Shown here in pieces: positions 8,177 to 16,657 of a stretch of DNA of 64,000 nt. The position numbers and the translations under genes were made by a program. Each line of letters begins with the position of its first letter. The stretch's first letter is position 1. The stretch covers positions 1-64,000 of the forward strand of contig DATBIM010000053.1 of NCBI GenBank assembly GCA_036556905.1, written 5' to 3'. The notes under the pieces were generated by a model, which saw only the letters and a program-made list of their open reading frames with translations, was not told the DNA's origin and did not search any database. The stretch is from 40CM-4-69-5 sp036556905 (GTDB lineage Bacteria > Methylomirabilota > Methylomirabilia > Rokubacteriales > CSP1-6).

Positions 8177-8629
8177 TCAGGGCACCGAGAGACGTCGGCG
8201 GCCGCGGGCCAGATCTGCAGATGGCGCGCCGGGCCCGGCCAGGACGATCGTCAGCGTCGCCGCCAGCACCAGCAGCGAGAACTCGTAGCCGGCGACGGCA
8301 GGCTGGCCGGTGGGGGAGAAGGTCGCTCTCATGAAAAACCCCTGGGGAGCGTGCAGGAGGAAGACAGCGGCGGCGATGATCGGCACCTGGGCCAGGGCCG
8401 CGACCAGGGTCCACAGGCCGATGACGAGGAGCAATCCGCCGACGAGGTGCGCGGCGATCAGGTACCAGGCCAGCGGCGGTCCCATCGCCGGGGGGTTGCC
8501 GAGACGTACGATCAGATCGGCGGTGCGGGCCGGTCCCAAGACCGTAAGCGCGTAGTAGCCGTGCATGATGAAGATCACGCCCAGCACCACACGCAGGATG
8601 GTCAGGCCCCAGGCGTGCGCCGTGTACAT
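8177..8629 (-). CDS. DoxX-family membrane protein
   Basis: A 150-residue integral membrane protein with four predicted helices. The opening WGLTILRVVLGVIFIMHGYYAL is the signature of the DoxX/DoxD-like family, followed by a GPPLAWYLIAAHLVGGLLLVIGLWT segment and AVFLLHAPQGFF. DoxX proteins often accompany quinone-linked redox enzymes, though no single biochemical role is established. It lies 1 base from ligB and 2 bases from the formamidase gene, so it is in the same transcript. Confidence 0.85.
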   Translation of the reverse strand: MYTAHAWGLTILRVVLGVIFIMHGYYALTVLGPARTADLIVRLGNPPAMGPPLAWYLIAAHLVGGLLLVIGLWTLVAALAQVPIIAAAVFLLHAPQGFFMRATFSPTGQPAVAGYEFSLLVLAATLTIVLAGPGAPSADLARGRRRLSVP

Positions 8630-8630
8630 C

Positions 8631-9470
8631 TCAGGCGAGCTCGTTCCACACGACCATCCCGGTGCCGGTACGCCAGGCGATGGCCGGCAGGTAGGCGATC
8701 ACGTCGGCGGGCCCGCGCGTGAAGGCCAGGGCCAGGATCCAGGCGTTCAGCTCGGCGGTGCCCCCCGAGCCGGCCTGCTCCATGCGCTCGAGCGTGCACT
8801 CGCGGAGCAGGCTCTGGTGGTCACCCCGCTTGAGGAGATCCAGGAACCACAGGTCGAACTCCTCGTCGACCCAGAAGTAGCGCGGCCCGCCCGGCTCGTG
8901 GCTGAGCCCGCCGGTGGCGAGGATGGCGATGCGCTCGGGGCCCGGCCACGCCGCGAGCATCGCGCGCAGCACCGTGCCCACCTGGTAGCAGCGCTCCGGC
9001 GTGGGAATGGGCGGCACCGTGCAGTTCATGGTGACGGGGACCAGGGCCGTGCGCCCTCCGGGGTTCAGGTAGTGCATGGGCACCGAGATGCCATCGTCGA
9101 ACTGCATCCGGCGCAGGTAGGCGAAGGCCAGGCGCCGCCGGGCGCCCTCGTTGACGAGGTAGCGGGCCAGCGCGGGGTGGCCGGGGATTCGATACTGCTC
9201 GAGCGCGAGCCACTCGTCGTACCACTCGGCCGGACCCACGTGCTCCTCGCCGATGCCCACCGTGAACTCCGGGGTGTTGTTGATGGGCCAGTTGAGGAGA
9301 TGGTCGTTGGAGAAGGCCACGATGACGTCGGGCCGGGCCGACTCCAGCCGCTGCCGCAGCTCGCCCAGCGCGCGGCGGGCCTCCTGCTGCTGCTCGGCGG
9401 GGGCGCGGTCGAACCAGCCGGTGAGCCCCGGCGCGTGGGTCATGGCCATGGCCGCGACGATGCTGGCCAT
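8631..9470 (-). CDS. Class III extradiol dioxygenase, catalytic (LigB-type) subunit
   Basis: A 279-residue homologue of the catalytic beta subunit of protocatechuate 4,5-dioxygenase. Iron-ligand candidates are His12 in AMAMTHAPGLTGW and the His in FSNDHLLNW. The family region MNCTVPPIPTPERCYQVG and the ATGGLSHEPGGPRYFWVDEEFD segment, carrying the catalytic His, are present. The C-terminus ends AWRTGTGMVVWNEL. The gene is four bases downstream of the LigA-type gene. The pair should form an alpha2beta2 non-heme Fe(II) enzyme cleaving a catecholic ring next to the hydroxyls. Protocatechuate, gallate or a heterocyclic diol are all possible. Confidence 0.9.
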   Translation of the reverse strand: MASIVAAMAMTHAPGLTGWFDRAPAEQQQEARRALGELRQRLESARPDVIVAFSNDHLLNWPINNTPEFTVGIGEEHVGPAEWYDEWLALEQYRIPGHPALARYLVNEGARRRLAFAYLRRMQFDDGISVPMHYLNPGGRTALVPVTMNCTVPPIPTPERCYQVGTVLRAMLAAWPGPERIAILATGGLSHEPGGPRYFWVDEEFDLWFLDLLKRGDHQSLLRECTLERMEQAGSGGTAELNAWILALAFTRGPADVIAYLPAIAWRTGTGMVVWNELA

Positions 9471-9474
9471 GACG

Positions 9475-9825
9475 CTAGCCCTTCGCTCGGCGCTCGAGGC
9501 GCTCGGCCAGGGCGAAGGCCCGGGCCGTTTCCTCGGGGAAGGCCCGGCGATAGGCCTCCAGGGCCGGGTGGGTGTTCGAGTTCGCGGCGGCCCCGAAGAA
9601 CAGGCGCATGATCTGGGGAATGTAGTACTGGTGCACGCCGAGCTCGTTCAGCCGCCGCACGTCGCGGTCGCGTAGCGCCTGGGCTTCGTCGGCGCCCAGC
9701 CCGAATTCGCGGCAGAGGGTTTCCAGATCGGTCTGCCAGCGCGCGCGCAGGCGGGCGTCCTTACGCACGTAGAACATCATCTCGTTCAGCGGCAAGGTCT
9801 TGTCGCAGCGCTCCACGTTACCCAT
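9475..9825 (-). CDS. Class III extradiol dioxygenase, small (LigA-type) subunit
   Basis: A 116-residue, mostly helical protein like the alpha subunit of LigAB. Visible are KTLPLNEMMFYVRKDARLRARW, REFGLGADEAQALRDRDVRRLNELGVHQYYIPQI and a FFGAAANSNTHPA motif close to the family signature. LigA subunits cap the active site of LigB. It is the first gene of the minus-strand operon and is divergent from the GntR-type regulator at 9951, which probably controls it through the 125-base gap. Confidence 0.88.
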   Translation of the reverse strand: MGNVERCDKTLPLNEMMFYVRKDARLRARWQTDLETLCREFGLGADEAQALRDRDVRRLNELGVHQYYIPQIMRLFFGAAANSNTHPALEAYRRAFPEETARAFALAERLERRAKG

Positions 9826-9928
9826 GCTCGAGCACCCTGGGCTCCCGGGGGGCCCTAGTGTACCTCATCGCGATGGGCAGCGACGGCGCCTCCGGGCAAC
9901 CGCTGGTCCCCTTGACTTCATCGGCGTT

Positions 9929-9939
9929 TGGTCTGACAG
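9929..9939. promoter_or_regulatory. Possible FadR/GntR-type operator
   Basis: TGGTCTGACAG lies between the divergent ligA and gntR starts and is close to the general FadR-subfamily operator TNGTNNNACNA (last base differs). It is 12 bases upstream of the regulator's ATG, a sensible place for autoregulation and control of the divergent operon. One imperfect match is weak evidence. Confidence 0.3.
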
Positions 9940-9950
9940 TTGCCGCGCCA

Positions 9951-10610
9951 ATGTCCACCTCCGTGCGATCGCCCCGCGTCTACGAGCACATCGTCGAGCA
10001 GATCGAGCGGGCAATCTTCGCCGGGCGCCTGCGCAGCGGCGACCGGTTGCCTCCCGAGCGCGAGATGGTCCACCAGTTCCGGGCCAGCCGCGTGGCTCTG
10101 CGCGAGGCCCTGCGTACGCTCGAGCATCGTGGCCTCATCGAGGTCCGGCATGGTTCGAGCGGCGGGCATTTCGTCCGTCACGTGGACGCCGGGTTGCTGC
10201 GCCGGGACTTCGCCACGCTGTTCCGGCTGGCGCGGATATCGCCGTCGCAGCTCACCGAGGCTCGCCTCATGGTGGAGCCCGAGATCGCCCGCCTCGCCGC
10301 CGAGCGCGCTACCAGGACTGATCTGGAGCAGCTCCACGCCGCCCTCGACGGGCAGCCGGGGGCGAAGGACCGCTTCCACCGGTTGATGGCGGCCGCCGCC
10401 CGGAACCCGGTGCATGCCGTGCTCGTGGACGCGCTCGGCGATCTCGGGCCCCGCGTCTGCCTCGAGGGCGACGCGACGGTCAACGCCGCCCACAAGATCA
10501 TCCTGGCGGCAGTCGCCGCCCGCGAGCCCGAGCGAGCCCGGGCCGCGATGATCACCCACGTCGTCGACGTCCAGCGTCGCCTCGGGCGCACGCGATCGGA
10601 AGCCTCCTAG
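9951..10610 (+). CDS. GntR-family (FadR subfamily) transcriptional regulator
   Basis: 219 residues from ATG 9951; an earlier in-frame ATG at 9858 would add an unlikely tail. The N-terminal winged helix has the GntR signature VYEHIVEQIERAIFAGRLRSGDRLPPEREMV, then SRVALREALRTLEHRGLIEVRHG. The C-terminal FCD domain contains EARLMVEPEIARLAAERAT and a late ERARAAMITHVVDVQRRL helix whose His may bind metal, though the region near residues 140-165 is shorter than usual. Divergent orientation makes it the likely regulator of the LigAB-formamidase operon, probably sensing a carboxylated intermediate. Confidence 0.88.
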   Translation: MSTSVRSPRVYEHIVEQIERAIFAGRLRSGDRLPPEREMVHQFRASRVALREALRTLEHRGLIEVRHGSSGGHFVRHVDAGLLRRDFATLFRLARISPSQLTEARLMVEPEIARLAAERATRTDLEQLHAALDGQPGAKDRFHRLMAAAARNPVHAVLVDALGDLGPRVCLEGDATVNAAHKIILAAVAAREPERARAAMITHVVDVQRRLGRTRSEAS

Positions 10611-10621
10611 CCGGGCGTCTC

Positions 10622-12001
10622 CTGCGCGTCGCCGCCGCGCTGGGCGCCGGGGTAGGCGCGGCCTGGCCCCTCGTCGCCGGCGCCCACGCCACCGGGAGCG
10701 GGTTCATCCTGCTCCTGCCCACCCACCTGTACGTCGCCGGCGGGGCGATCACGGTGGCCGTATCGTTCGCGCTGATGACGTGGGCGTCGCCGCGGCTCAT
10801 CGCCGGCGCGCAATCCCTCCGGCTGCGCGTGCCCGTGCGGATCCCGGGCCAGCGCCATCTCGAAACCGCGACGAGCCTGGTCTCGCTGGCCGTGACCGTC
10901 GTCCTCGTGGTCGCCGGCCTCGTGGGCAGCCGGGATCCGCTGGCGAATCCGCTCCCGCTCTTCGTGTGGAGCGTCTGGTGGATCGGGCTGAGCTACCTGC
11001 ACGGCGGATTCGGCGATCTCTGGGCGCACCTGAATCCCTGGAGCGGGCTGTATCGCGTGCTGACGGGCCTCGCGCCCCTGCGCGACTGGCGAAGCTCGCC
11101 GCCCCTGTTCTATCCCCGTCGGGCTGCCCACTGGCCGGCCGTGGCCGGGCTGCTCCTCTTCGCGTGGTTCGAGCTGATCCATCCCGCCCCCAGCGATCCC
11201 GCCGTCCTGGCCAAGGCCGTTGCCGGTTACTGGCTCGCTCACCTGGTCGGCGCCCTGCTGTTCGGTCCCCGGTGGCTACGCCGGGCCGAAACGTTCGCCG
11301 TATTCTTTCGGATCATGTCCTGGGTCGCGCCAGTGGCCTGGCACCGGCGGGCGATCGCGCTGCGACTGCCAGCGCTGCGCCTGCTCGACCTGGAACCACG
11401 CGAAGCGAGCGGGGTGGCGTTCGTCCTGCTCCTGCTCGCCGCGGTCTCCTTCGACGGCCTGTCGCGGACCTTCGCCTGGCTCGGGCTGCTCGGCGCCAAC
11501 CCGCTGGTCCACCCCGGCCGCACGGCGCTCATGGCGCCCAACAGCCTGGGCCTGGTCGCCCTGTTCACCCTGCTGACGCTGGTCTATCTGCTGGCCGTGC
11601 GTCCCACCGGCTGGCCGGGGCTCTTCGTCCTCTCGCTGGTTCCCATCGCCTGCGGCTACCACTTCGCCCATTACCTGCCCGTGCTGCTGGTCGACGTCCA
11701 GTACGCGCTGCGCGCGGCCTCCGACCCCTTCGCCCGTGGCTGGGATCTGCTCGGCACGCGGCAGCTGCCCGTGGTGACCTCGTTCCTCTCCGATCCCGCG
11801 CGCGTCTATGCGATCTGGCATGCGCAGGTGACGCTCATCGTGGCCGCGCACGTGGCGGGCGTCGTGATCGCTCACGGCCTGGCGCTGCGCCAGGGCCTGT
11901 CCGCGATGCTCACGAGGCGCGGCCAGCTCTCGCTGCTCGCGCTCATGATCGGCTACACGATGCTCGGCCTGTGGCTGCTCTCGACGCCGACTGCGGGTTG
12001 A
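10622..12001 (+). CDS. Polytopic membrane protein (resembles proteins labelled fenitrothion hydrolase)
   Basis: A protein of about 460 residues with a signal-like N-terminus (cleavage possible at AGAHA) and some 10-11 membrane segments. Characteristic parts are GGFGDLWAHLNPWSGLYRVL, PVAWHRR, and near the C-terminus IACGYHFAHYLPVLLVDVQYALRAASDPFARGWDLLGT. Proteins with this layout are often labelled fenitrothion hydrolase (FedB-like); enzyme activity here is not demonstrable. The first standard start in frame is GTG 10754, but that would remove the signal and first helix. I use CTG 10622, 12 bases after the gntR stop. The start is uncertain. Confidence 0.65.
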   Translation: MRVAAALGAGVGAAWPLVAGAHATGSGFILLLPTHLYVAGGAITVAVSFALMTWASPRLIAGAQSLRLRVPVRIPGQRHLETATSLVSLAVTVVLVVAGLVGSRDPLANPLPLFVWSVWWIGLSYLHGGFGDLWAHLNPWSGLYRVLTGLAPLRDWRSSPPLFYPRRAAHWPAVAGLLLFAWFELIHPAPSDPAVLAKAVAGYWLAHLVGALLFGPRWLRRAETFAVFFRIMSWVAPVAWHRRAIALRLPALRLLDLEPREASGVAFVLLLLAAVSFDGLSRTFAWLGLLGANPLVHPGRTALMAPNSLGLVALFTLLTLVYLLAVRPTGWPGLFVLSLVPIACGYHFAHYLPVLLVDVQYALRAASDPFARGWDLLGTRQLPVVTSFLSDPARVYAIWHAQVTLIVAAHVAGVVIAHGLALRQGLSAMLTRRGQLSLLALMIGYTMLGLWLLSTPTAG

Positions 12002-12068
12002 GTCCACTCTGTCGCCGTGCTAATAGACCATCGCGCCCGATCGACGCCCCCGACGAGGAGGTCGGCCC

Positions 12069-13352
12069 ATGCTGAGGAGCTCGCGACGGAGTTTCTTGAA
12101 GGGTGCCGGTGCGGTCCCGCTCGCGGCGACTCTGCCGGCGCCGTGGACCCCGCGTGCCGCGGCCCAGGGCAGTGGCGCCCCCCTGCGTCTGGGCTTTCAG
12201 GTCCATCGCACCGGGATCGGCGCCGTCTACGGGCGGTGGTACGAGCGCACCACGACGGCGGCGGTCAAGCTCATCAACGAGAAGGGAGGCATCGCTGGCC
12301 GGCCGGTCGAGATCGTGGCCGAGGACGACGGCACCGATCCCAAGCGCGGGGCCGAGGTGGTCGAGAAACTGGCCAAGCAGCGCAAGGTGGACCTGATTTT
12401 CGGGACGCTGTTCTCACACGTGGTCATCGCCTCGGCCCCACAGGCGGGGGAGCTGAAGATCCCGTACCTGGTGGTGAGCGAGGGCTACCACGTCGCCTCC
12501 GGCCGGCTGAACCGCTACGTCTTTCAGCCCGGCATCACCGACGTCCGAGCCCAGGTGACGGCCATGGCGCCCTGGATCCTCAAGAACCTGGGCAAGAACG
12601 TCACCCTGATCTTCCCGGACTACGCCTTCGGCCACGACCACCGTGACTTCTTCAGCCGGGTGGCCACGGCCCAGGGCGGCACGATCAAGGCGCTCGTGCC
12701 CATTCCGCCGACGGAGACCTCCTTCACCAAATACTTCCCGCGGGTGCCGGCCGACACCGAGGTTCTCTACCACGTGATGGTGGGCCCCGGCGTGCTGACC
12801 TTCGTCAAGGAGATGGGCGAGCACTTCGGGCCCCGGCGGCCGCAGATCTTCGGGTTCGTCGATTCCCTGGAAGGGGTCGATCTCGGCGCTCCCGGGCTCG
12901 ACTTTCTGGAGGGCACGTACTTCTGGGAGGCCTTCCCGCGCTACGCCGGCCCGGCCACGCCTCCCCACGTGCGCGCCTATCGTGAGCGGGTGGGCGTGAA
13001 CGACAACGGGGCCAGCGTCAACGATCCCAAAGACATCTCGACCTTCTCACACATGTTCGGGTGCTGGGAGACGCTCTTCGTCATCAAGCGGGCCGTGGAG
13101 CAGAGCGGGTACAAGAAGCCGGGGCCCGCCGACTACCGGGCGTTCGTCGAGACCCTGGAGGGCTTCTCGTCCTTCCCCGAGGGCCTGGAGCACCCGCAGG
13201 GGGCCAAGCGCTTCGTGGGCCGGCTGCACCAGGTCTTTGCCCATCAGGTGATCTCCCGGGTAGAAAAGCGCCGGCTGAATCCCGTGCACCGGACGGCGAT
13301 CGAGGATTCGATGTACCCGCCCGAGGCCGACTACACCAAGCAGCCGCTCTGA
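12069..13352 (+). CDS. Branched-chain amino acid-type ABC transporter, substrate-binding protein
   Basis: 427 residues. A twin-arginine signal (RRSFLKGAGAVPLAA, residues 6-20) indicates Tat export. The mature part is a Leu/Ile/Val-binding-protein fold (Peripla_BP_6): LRLGFQVHRTGIGAVYGRW, VKLINEKGGIAGRPVEIVAEDDGTDP, LIFGTLFSHVVIASAP and a C-terminal region with MFGCWETLFVIKRAVEQSG. It is the first of five overlapping genes forming a complete HAAT transporter. These systems in soil bacteria import amides, aromatic acids and urea as well as amino acids; the real ligand is unknown. Confidence 0.9.
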   Translation: MLRSSRRSFLKGAGAVPLAATLPAPWTPRAAAQGSGAPLRLGFQVHRTGIGAVYGRWYERTTTAAVKLINEKGGIAGRPVEIVAEDDGTDPKRGAEVVEKLAKQRKVDLIFGTLFSHVVIASAPQAGELKIPYLVVSEGYHVASGRLNRYVFQPGITDVRAQVTAMAPWILKNLGKNVTLIFPDYAFGHDHRDFFSRVATAQGGTIKALVPIPPTETSFTKYFPRVPADTEVLYHVMVGPGVLTFVKEMGEHFGPRRPQIFGFVDSLEGVDLGAPGLDFLEGTYFWEAFPRYAGPATPPHVRAYRERVGVNDNGASVNDPKDISTFSHMFGCWETLFVIKRAVEQSGYKKPGPADYRAFVETLEGFSSFPEGLEHPQGAKRFVGRLHQVFAHQVISRVEKRRLNPVHRTAIEDSMYPPEADYTKQPL

Positions 13353-14215
13353 GCCTCGAAGCCCATCTCTTCCTGGCCCTCCTGGAGGGCACGGTCGGCG
13401 CGCTCGTGCTGGCGCTGACCGCGCTCGGCCTGTCGCTCGTCTTCGGCGTCATGCGCATCGTCAACGTGGCCCACGGCGAGTTCTTCATGCTGGGCGCCGT
13501 CGTGACCTGGTACGTCTCCACGCTGGCCGGGAGCTTCCTGGCCGGGCTGGTGGCCGCGCCCATCGTGGTGGGCGCGGTGGCCATCGTCGCCGATCGGCTG
13601 GTCCTCCGGCGTGTCGGCTATGAGCCCGAGAGCACCATCGTGGCCACCATCGGCCTGCTCTACATCCTGCAGCAGCTCGTGCTCACGACGTACGGGCCGT
13701 ACGCCCGTCCGGTCGAGGCCCCCCTCTACTTTCGGATCGACTTCCCATGGTTCGGCTACTCCGGCTACAAGCTCATCGTCGCCGCCGGGGCGGGTGTGCT
13801 GATCGTGCTCACCTGGGTCGCGCTGTCCTGGACGCGGCTCGGGCTCTTCTTGCGAGCCACCCAGCAGGACCGGGAGATGGCGCAGGCCTTCGCGGTGCCG
13901 GTGGGCCGGATCTACACGATCGCTTTTGGCCTGGGCGCCGGCCTGACCGCCGTGGCCGGGGCCCTCATCGTTCCCGTGCAGCAGGCCCACTACCTGATGG
14001 GGCTGGATGCCCTGCTGATGTCCTTCGTCGTCGTGATCCTGGGTGGCCTCGGCAGCCTTCGGGGCACCCTGGTGGCGGCGCTGCTCGTGGGCCTCAGCGA
14101 CGGCCTGGTGTCGGTCCTCTTCTCGCCGACCCTGGCCAAGATCGTGGCCACGCTGCTGGTCGGGCTCGTGCTGGCCGTCCGGGGACGAGGGCTCTTCGGC
14201 GAGGAGCCGGCGTGA
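13349..14215 (+). CDS. livH: Branched-chain amino acid-type ABC transporter permease, LivH-like
   Basis: 288 residues, eight or so membrane helices. The N-terminus LFLALLEGTVGALVLALTALGLSLVFGVMRIVNVAHGEFFMLGA is the LivH signature, and the EAA-like loop VILGGLGSLRGTLVAALLVG is present. No ATG, GTG or TTG fits the family start; CTG at 13349 gives the correct length and forms CTGA with the stop of the binding-protein gene. It should form the transmembrane channel with LivM. Confidence 0.9.
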   Translation: MSLEAHLFLALLEGTVGALVLALTALGLSLVFGVMRIVNVAHGEFFMLGAVVTWYVSTLAGSFLAGLVAAPIVVGAVAIVADRLVLRRVGYEPESTIVATIGLLYILQQLVLTTYGPYARPVEAPLYFRIDFPWFGYSGYKLIVAAGAGVLIVLTWVALSWTRLGLFLRATQQDREMAQAFAVPVGRIYTIAFGLGAGLTAVAGALIVPVQQAHYLMGLDALLMSFVVVILGGLGSLRGTLVAALLVGLSDGLVSVLFSPTLAKIVATLLVGLVLAVRGRGLFGEEPA

Positions 14216-15141
14216 CGCCAGACCGGCGGGACCCCGCGCTGGGGATCCATCTGGGGGTGGTGGCGCTCCTCGCCGTTCTCCAGTTCCTGCTCCCGCCGTT
14301 TCATCACGGGATGATGGCGCGCATCATGGTCCTGGCCGCCTACGCCACGGGCTACAACCTGCTGCTCGGGTATACGGGCCTGATGAGCCTGGGCCACGCG
14401 ATGTTCTTCGCCGCCGGCATGTACGGCACCGGCCTCACCATCCAGCATCTGGGCCTGGGGGTGGCGGCCGCCTTCGTCGCCGGCGTTGCCGCCGGCCTCG
14501 TGGTCGCCGGCGTGGTGGGGCTGATCACGCTGCGGACGACGGGCCCGGCGTTCCTCATCGTGACGATGATGCTGGCCCAGGCCTTCTACCTGGCCATGCT
14601 GTACTTCAACGAGATCACGATGGGCGACCAGGGGTTCGTGCTCGCCGGCCTGCCCTTCGCCGATCCCACCGTCAAGTACAACGTGGCCCTCGTGGTCTTC
14701 GCCGCCTGCCTCCTCGGCAGCCTGTGGCTCGTGCGCTCGCCAATCGGGCGGGTGCTCGTTGCGCTGCGCGAGAACGAAGAGCGCACGCGCCTGCTCGGCT
14801 ACAATACCGCCCTCTATCGTCTCGTCTCCGTCGTGATGTCCGGGCTGATGTCGGCGGTGGCGGGCGCCGCCTACACGCTGCTCTTCTCCTACGTGGGCGC
14901 GACCTTTGCCGGCATCCTCTACTCGATCTACCCGTTGCTGTGGACGCTGCTGGGCGGCGCGGGGACGACGCTCGGTCCGCTGGTCGGCACCCTGCTCATG
15001 ACCTATCTGGTGGACGTGGCCAGCGGGCTCACCACCGGCTACCTGATGGTGGTCGGCGCCGTGCTGGTCCTGACGGTGCTGTGGGCGCCGGCCGGCCTCG
15101 TCGGCGGCCTGCGCGCCCGCTGGGCGCGGTGGCTGCCGTGA
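14212..15141 (+). CDS. livM: Branched-chain amino acid-type ABC transporter permease, LivM-like
   Basis: 309 residues starting at GTG 14212, which overlaps the livH stop (GTGA). Family features are YATGYNLLLGYTGLMSLGHAMFFAAGMY early on, LRTTGPAFLIVTMMLAQAFY, a VRSPIGRVLVALRENEERTRLLGYN cytoplasmic loop that contacts the ATPases, and LLGGAGTTLGPLVGTLLMTYL. About nine helices are predicted. It pairs with LivH. Confidence 0.9.
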   Translation: MTPDRRDPALGIHLGVVALLAVLQFLLPPFHHGMMARIMVLAAYATGYNLLLGYTGLMSLGHAMFFAAGMYGTGLTIQHLGLGVAAAFVAGVAAGLVVAGVVGLITLRTTGPAFLIVTMMLAQAFYLAMLYFNEITMGDQGFVLAGLPFADPTVKYNVALVVFAACLLGSLWLVRSPIGRVLVALRENEERTRLLGYNTALYRLVSVVMSGLMSAVAGAAYTLLFSYVGATFAGILYSIYPLLWTLLGGAGTTLGPLVGTLLMTYLVDVASGLTTGYLMVVGAVLVLTVLWAPAGLVGGLRARWARWLP

Positions 15142-15875
15142 GCCCGCTGCTCGAGACCCAGGCGCTGACCCGGCGCTTCGGGGGGCTGGAGGCGGTGAGC
15201 AGCGTGGACTTCCGCCTCGACCGCGGTGAAGTGCGGGCGCTGATCGGGCCCAACGGGGCGGGCAAGACGACGCTGGTCGGCCTCATCAGCGGTCGCCTGG
15301 CGCCGACCACCGGCCGGGTGCTCTTCGACGGCCACGACATCACCCGGCGTCCGGCCTGGCACCGGGTAGGGCTGGGCATCGTCTACACGTTCCAGATCAC
15401 CAGCGTCTACCGGCGCCTCACCGTCCACGACAACGTGGTCCTGGCCGCGCAGCGGCGCCGACTGCGGGGGCTGACCGACTGGCTCGCGCTCGATCGGGAG
15501 GCGGTGGCCGGCGACGTCGCGGCCGCCCTGGCCACCGTGGGACTGGCCCAGGTCCACGACCAGCCGGCCGGGGCCCTGAGCTATGGCCACCAGCGCCTCC
15601 TGGAGATCGCCATGGCGCTAGCGCTCCGCCCCGAGCTGCTCATTCTCGATGAGCCCACGCAGGGGCTGGCCGCGGCCGAGATCGACGCCCTCATCGGGCT
15701 CGTACGGGATGTTGCCCGCCAGGCCACGGTGCTCCTCATCGAGCACAACATGGCTGTCGTCCTCGAGGTGGCCAGCCGCGTCACGGTGATGGACAGCGGG
15801 CGCGTCATCGCCGAGGGTACGCCACGGCAGATCGAGACGCATCCCGATGTGCAGCGGGCGTACCTGGGCCGATGA
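15138..15875 (+). CDS. livG: Branched-chain amino acid-type ABC transporter ATPase, LivG-like
   Basis: 245 residues from GTG 15138 (GTGA overlap with livM). Walker A is GPNGAGKTT, the Q-loop region reads YTFQITSVY, the signature is LSYGHQRLLEIAMAL (a Tyr/His variant common in LivG), and Walker B is LLILDEPTQGL, with the switch His in LLIEHNM. The first residues TRRFGGLEAVSSVDF are typical of LivG. It hydrolyses ATP as a heterodimer with LivF. Confidence 0.92.
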   Translation: MSPLLETQALTRRFGGLEAVSSVDFRLDRGEVRALIGPNGAGKTTLVGLISGRLAPTTGRVLFDGHDITRRPAWHRVGLGIVYTFQITSVYRRLTVHDNVVLAAQRRRLRGLTDWLALDREAVAGDVAAALATVGLAQVHDQPAGALSYGHQRLLEIAMALALRPELLILDEPTQGLAAAEIDALIGLVRDVARQATVLLIEHNMAVVLEVASRVTVMDSGRVIAEGTPRQIETHPDVQRAYLGR

Positions 15876-16576
15876 CGCTCCGCCTGGATCGCATCAACGC
15901 GTACTACGGGGGCGCCCACATCCTGAAAGATCTCTCGCTGGAGGTGGCCAGCGGGGAGATCGTGGGGTTGCTGGGGCGAAACGGTGCGGGCAAGACCACC
16001 ACGCTGCGCGCCATCATGGGCCTGGTGCGCCTGGGCGCGGGCCGGATCACGCTAGACGGGGGAGATCTCCGCCGACTGCCGGCCCACGAGATCCCGCGGC
16101 GAGGCATCGCCTACGTCCCCCAGGGCCGGCGGCTCTTCACCGAGCTCACCGTCGAGGAGAACCTCACGATGGGGCTCCTCGTCCGCAGCGGTGGCGCCGA
16201 GACGCGAGAGCCGGTGCTGGATCTCTTCCCCCTGCTCCGCGAGCGCCTGCGCCAGCGCGCGGGCACGCTGTCCGGCGGCGAGCAGCAGATGCTGGCGACC
16301 GCGCGGGCACTCTGCGCGCGGCCCAGCATCTTGCTGATGGACGAGCCCAGCGAGGGCTTGATGCCCACGCTGGTGGACCGTCTGCTCGAGACGATCGCCG
16401 GGCTCCGGGCCCGGCGGGTCGGGGTCCTGCTCGTGGAGCAGAAGGTCGACGCGGTCCTGGCGATCGCCGATCGGGTGGCCCTGATCGAGAACGGTCGCAT
16501 CGTGCGGCAGGCCACACCGGCCGAGCTCGCCGCCGAGCCCGAGGTTCTGCTACGCCACGTGGGCGTCCGGCGCTAG
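15872..16576 (+). CDS. livF: Branched-chain amino acid-type ABC transporter ATPase, LivF-like
   Basis: 234 residues from ATG 15872 (ATGA overlap with livG). The N-terminus RINAYYGGAHILKDLSLEV is LivF-like. Walker A is GRNGAGKTTT, followed by the Q-loop YVPQGRRLFTELTVEENL, the signature LSGGEQQMLATARAL, Walker B ILLMDEPSEGL and the switch region LLVEQKVD, where Gln replaces the His more usual in other ABC ATPases, as is common in LivF. It is the last gene of the transporter operon. Confidence 0.92.
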   Translation: MTLRLDRINAYYGGAHILKDLSLEVASGEIVGLLGRNGAGKTTTLRAIMGLVRLGAGRITLDGGDLRRLPAHEIPRRGIAYVPQGRRLFTELTVEENLTMGLLVRSGGAETREPVLDLFPLLRERLRQRAGTLSGGEQQMLATARALCARPSILLMDEPSEGLMPTLVDRLLETIAGLRARRVGVLLVEQKVDAVLAIADRVALIENGRIVRQATPAELAAEPEVLLRHVGVRR

Positions 16577-16657
16577 AATCGCACCCGCGATGACGGAGCC
16601 ACGCGCTCCTGGGGCCGGCCACCCTCGGTCCAAGCCGGCCTCGCGGCACCCGTTACA

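Noticed and set aside
10607..11242. Antisense frame at the start of the membrane protein
   Set aside because: Low-complexity Gly/Gln/Arg sequence with no homology; the + strand encodes regular membrane helices.
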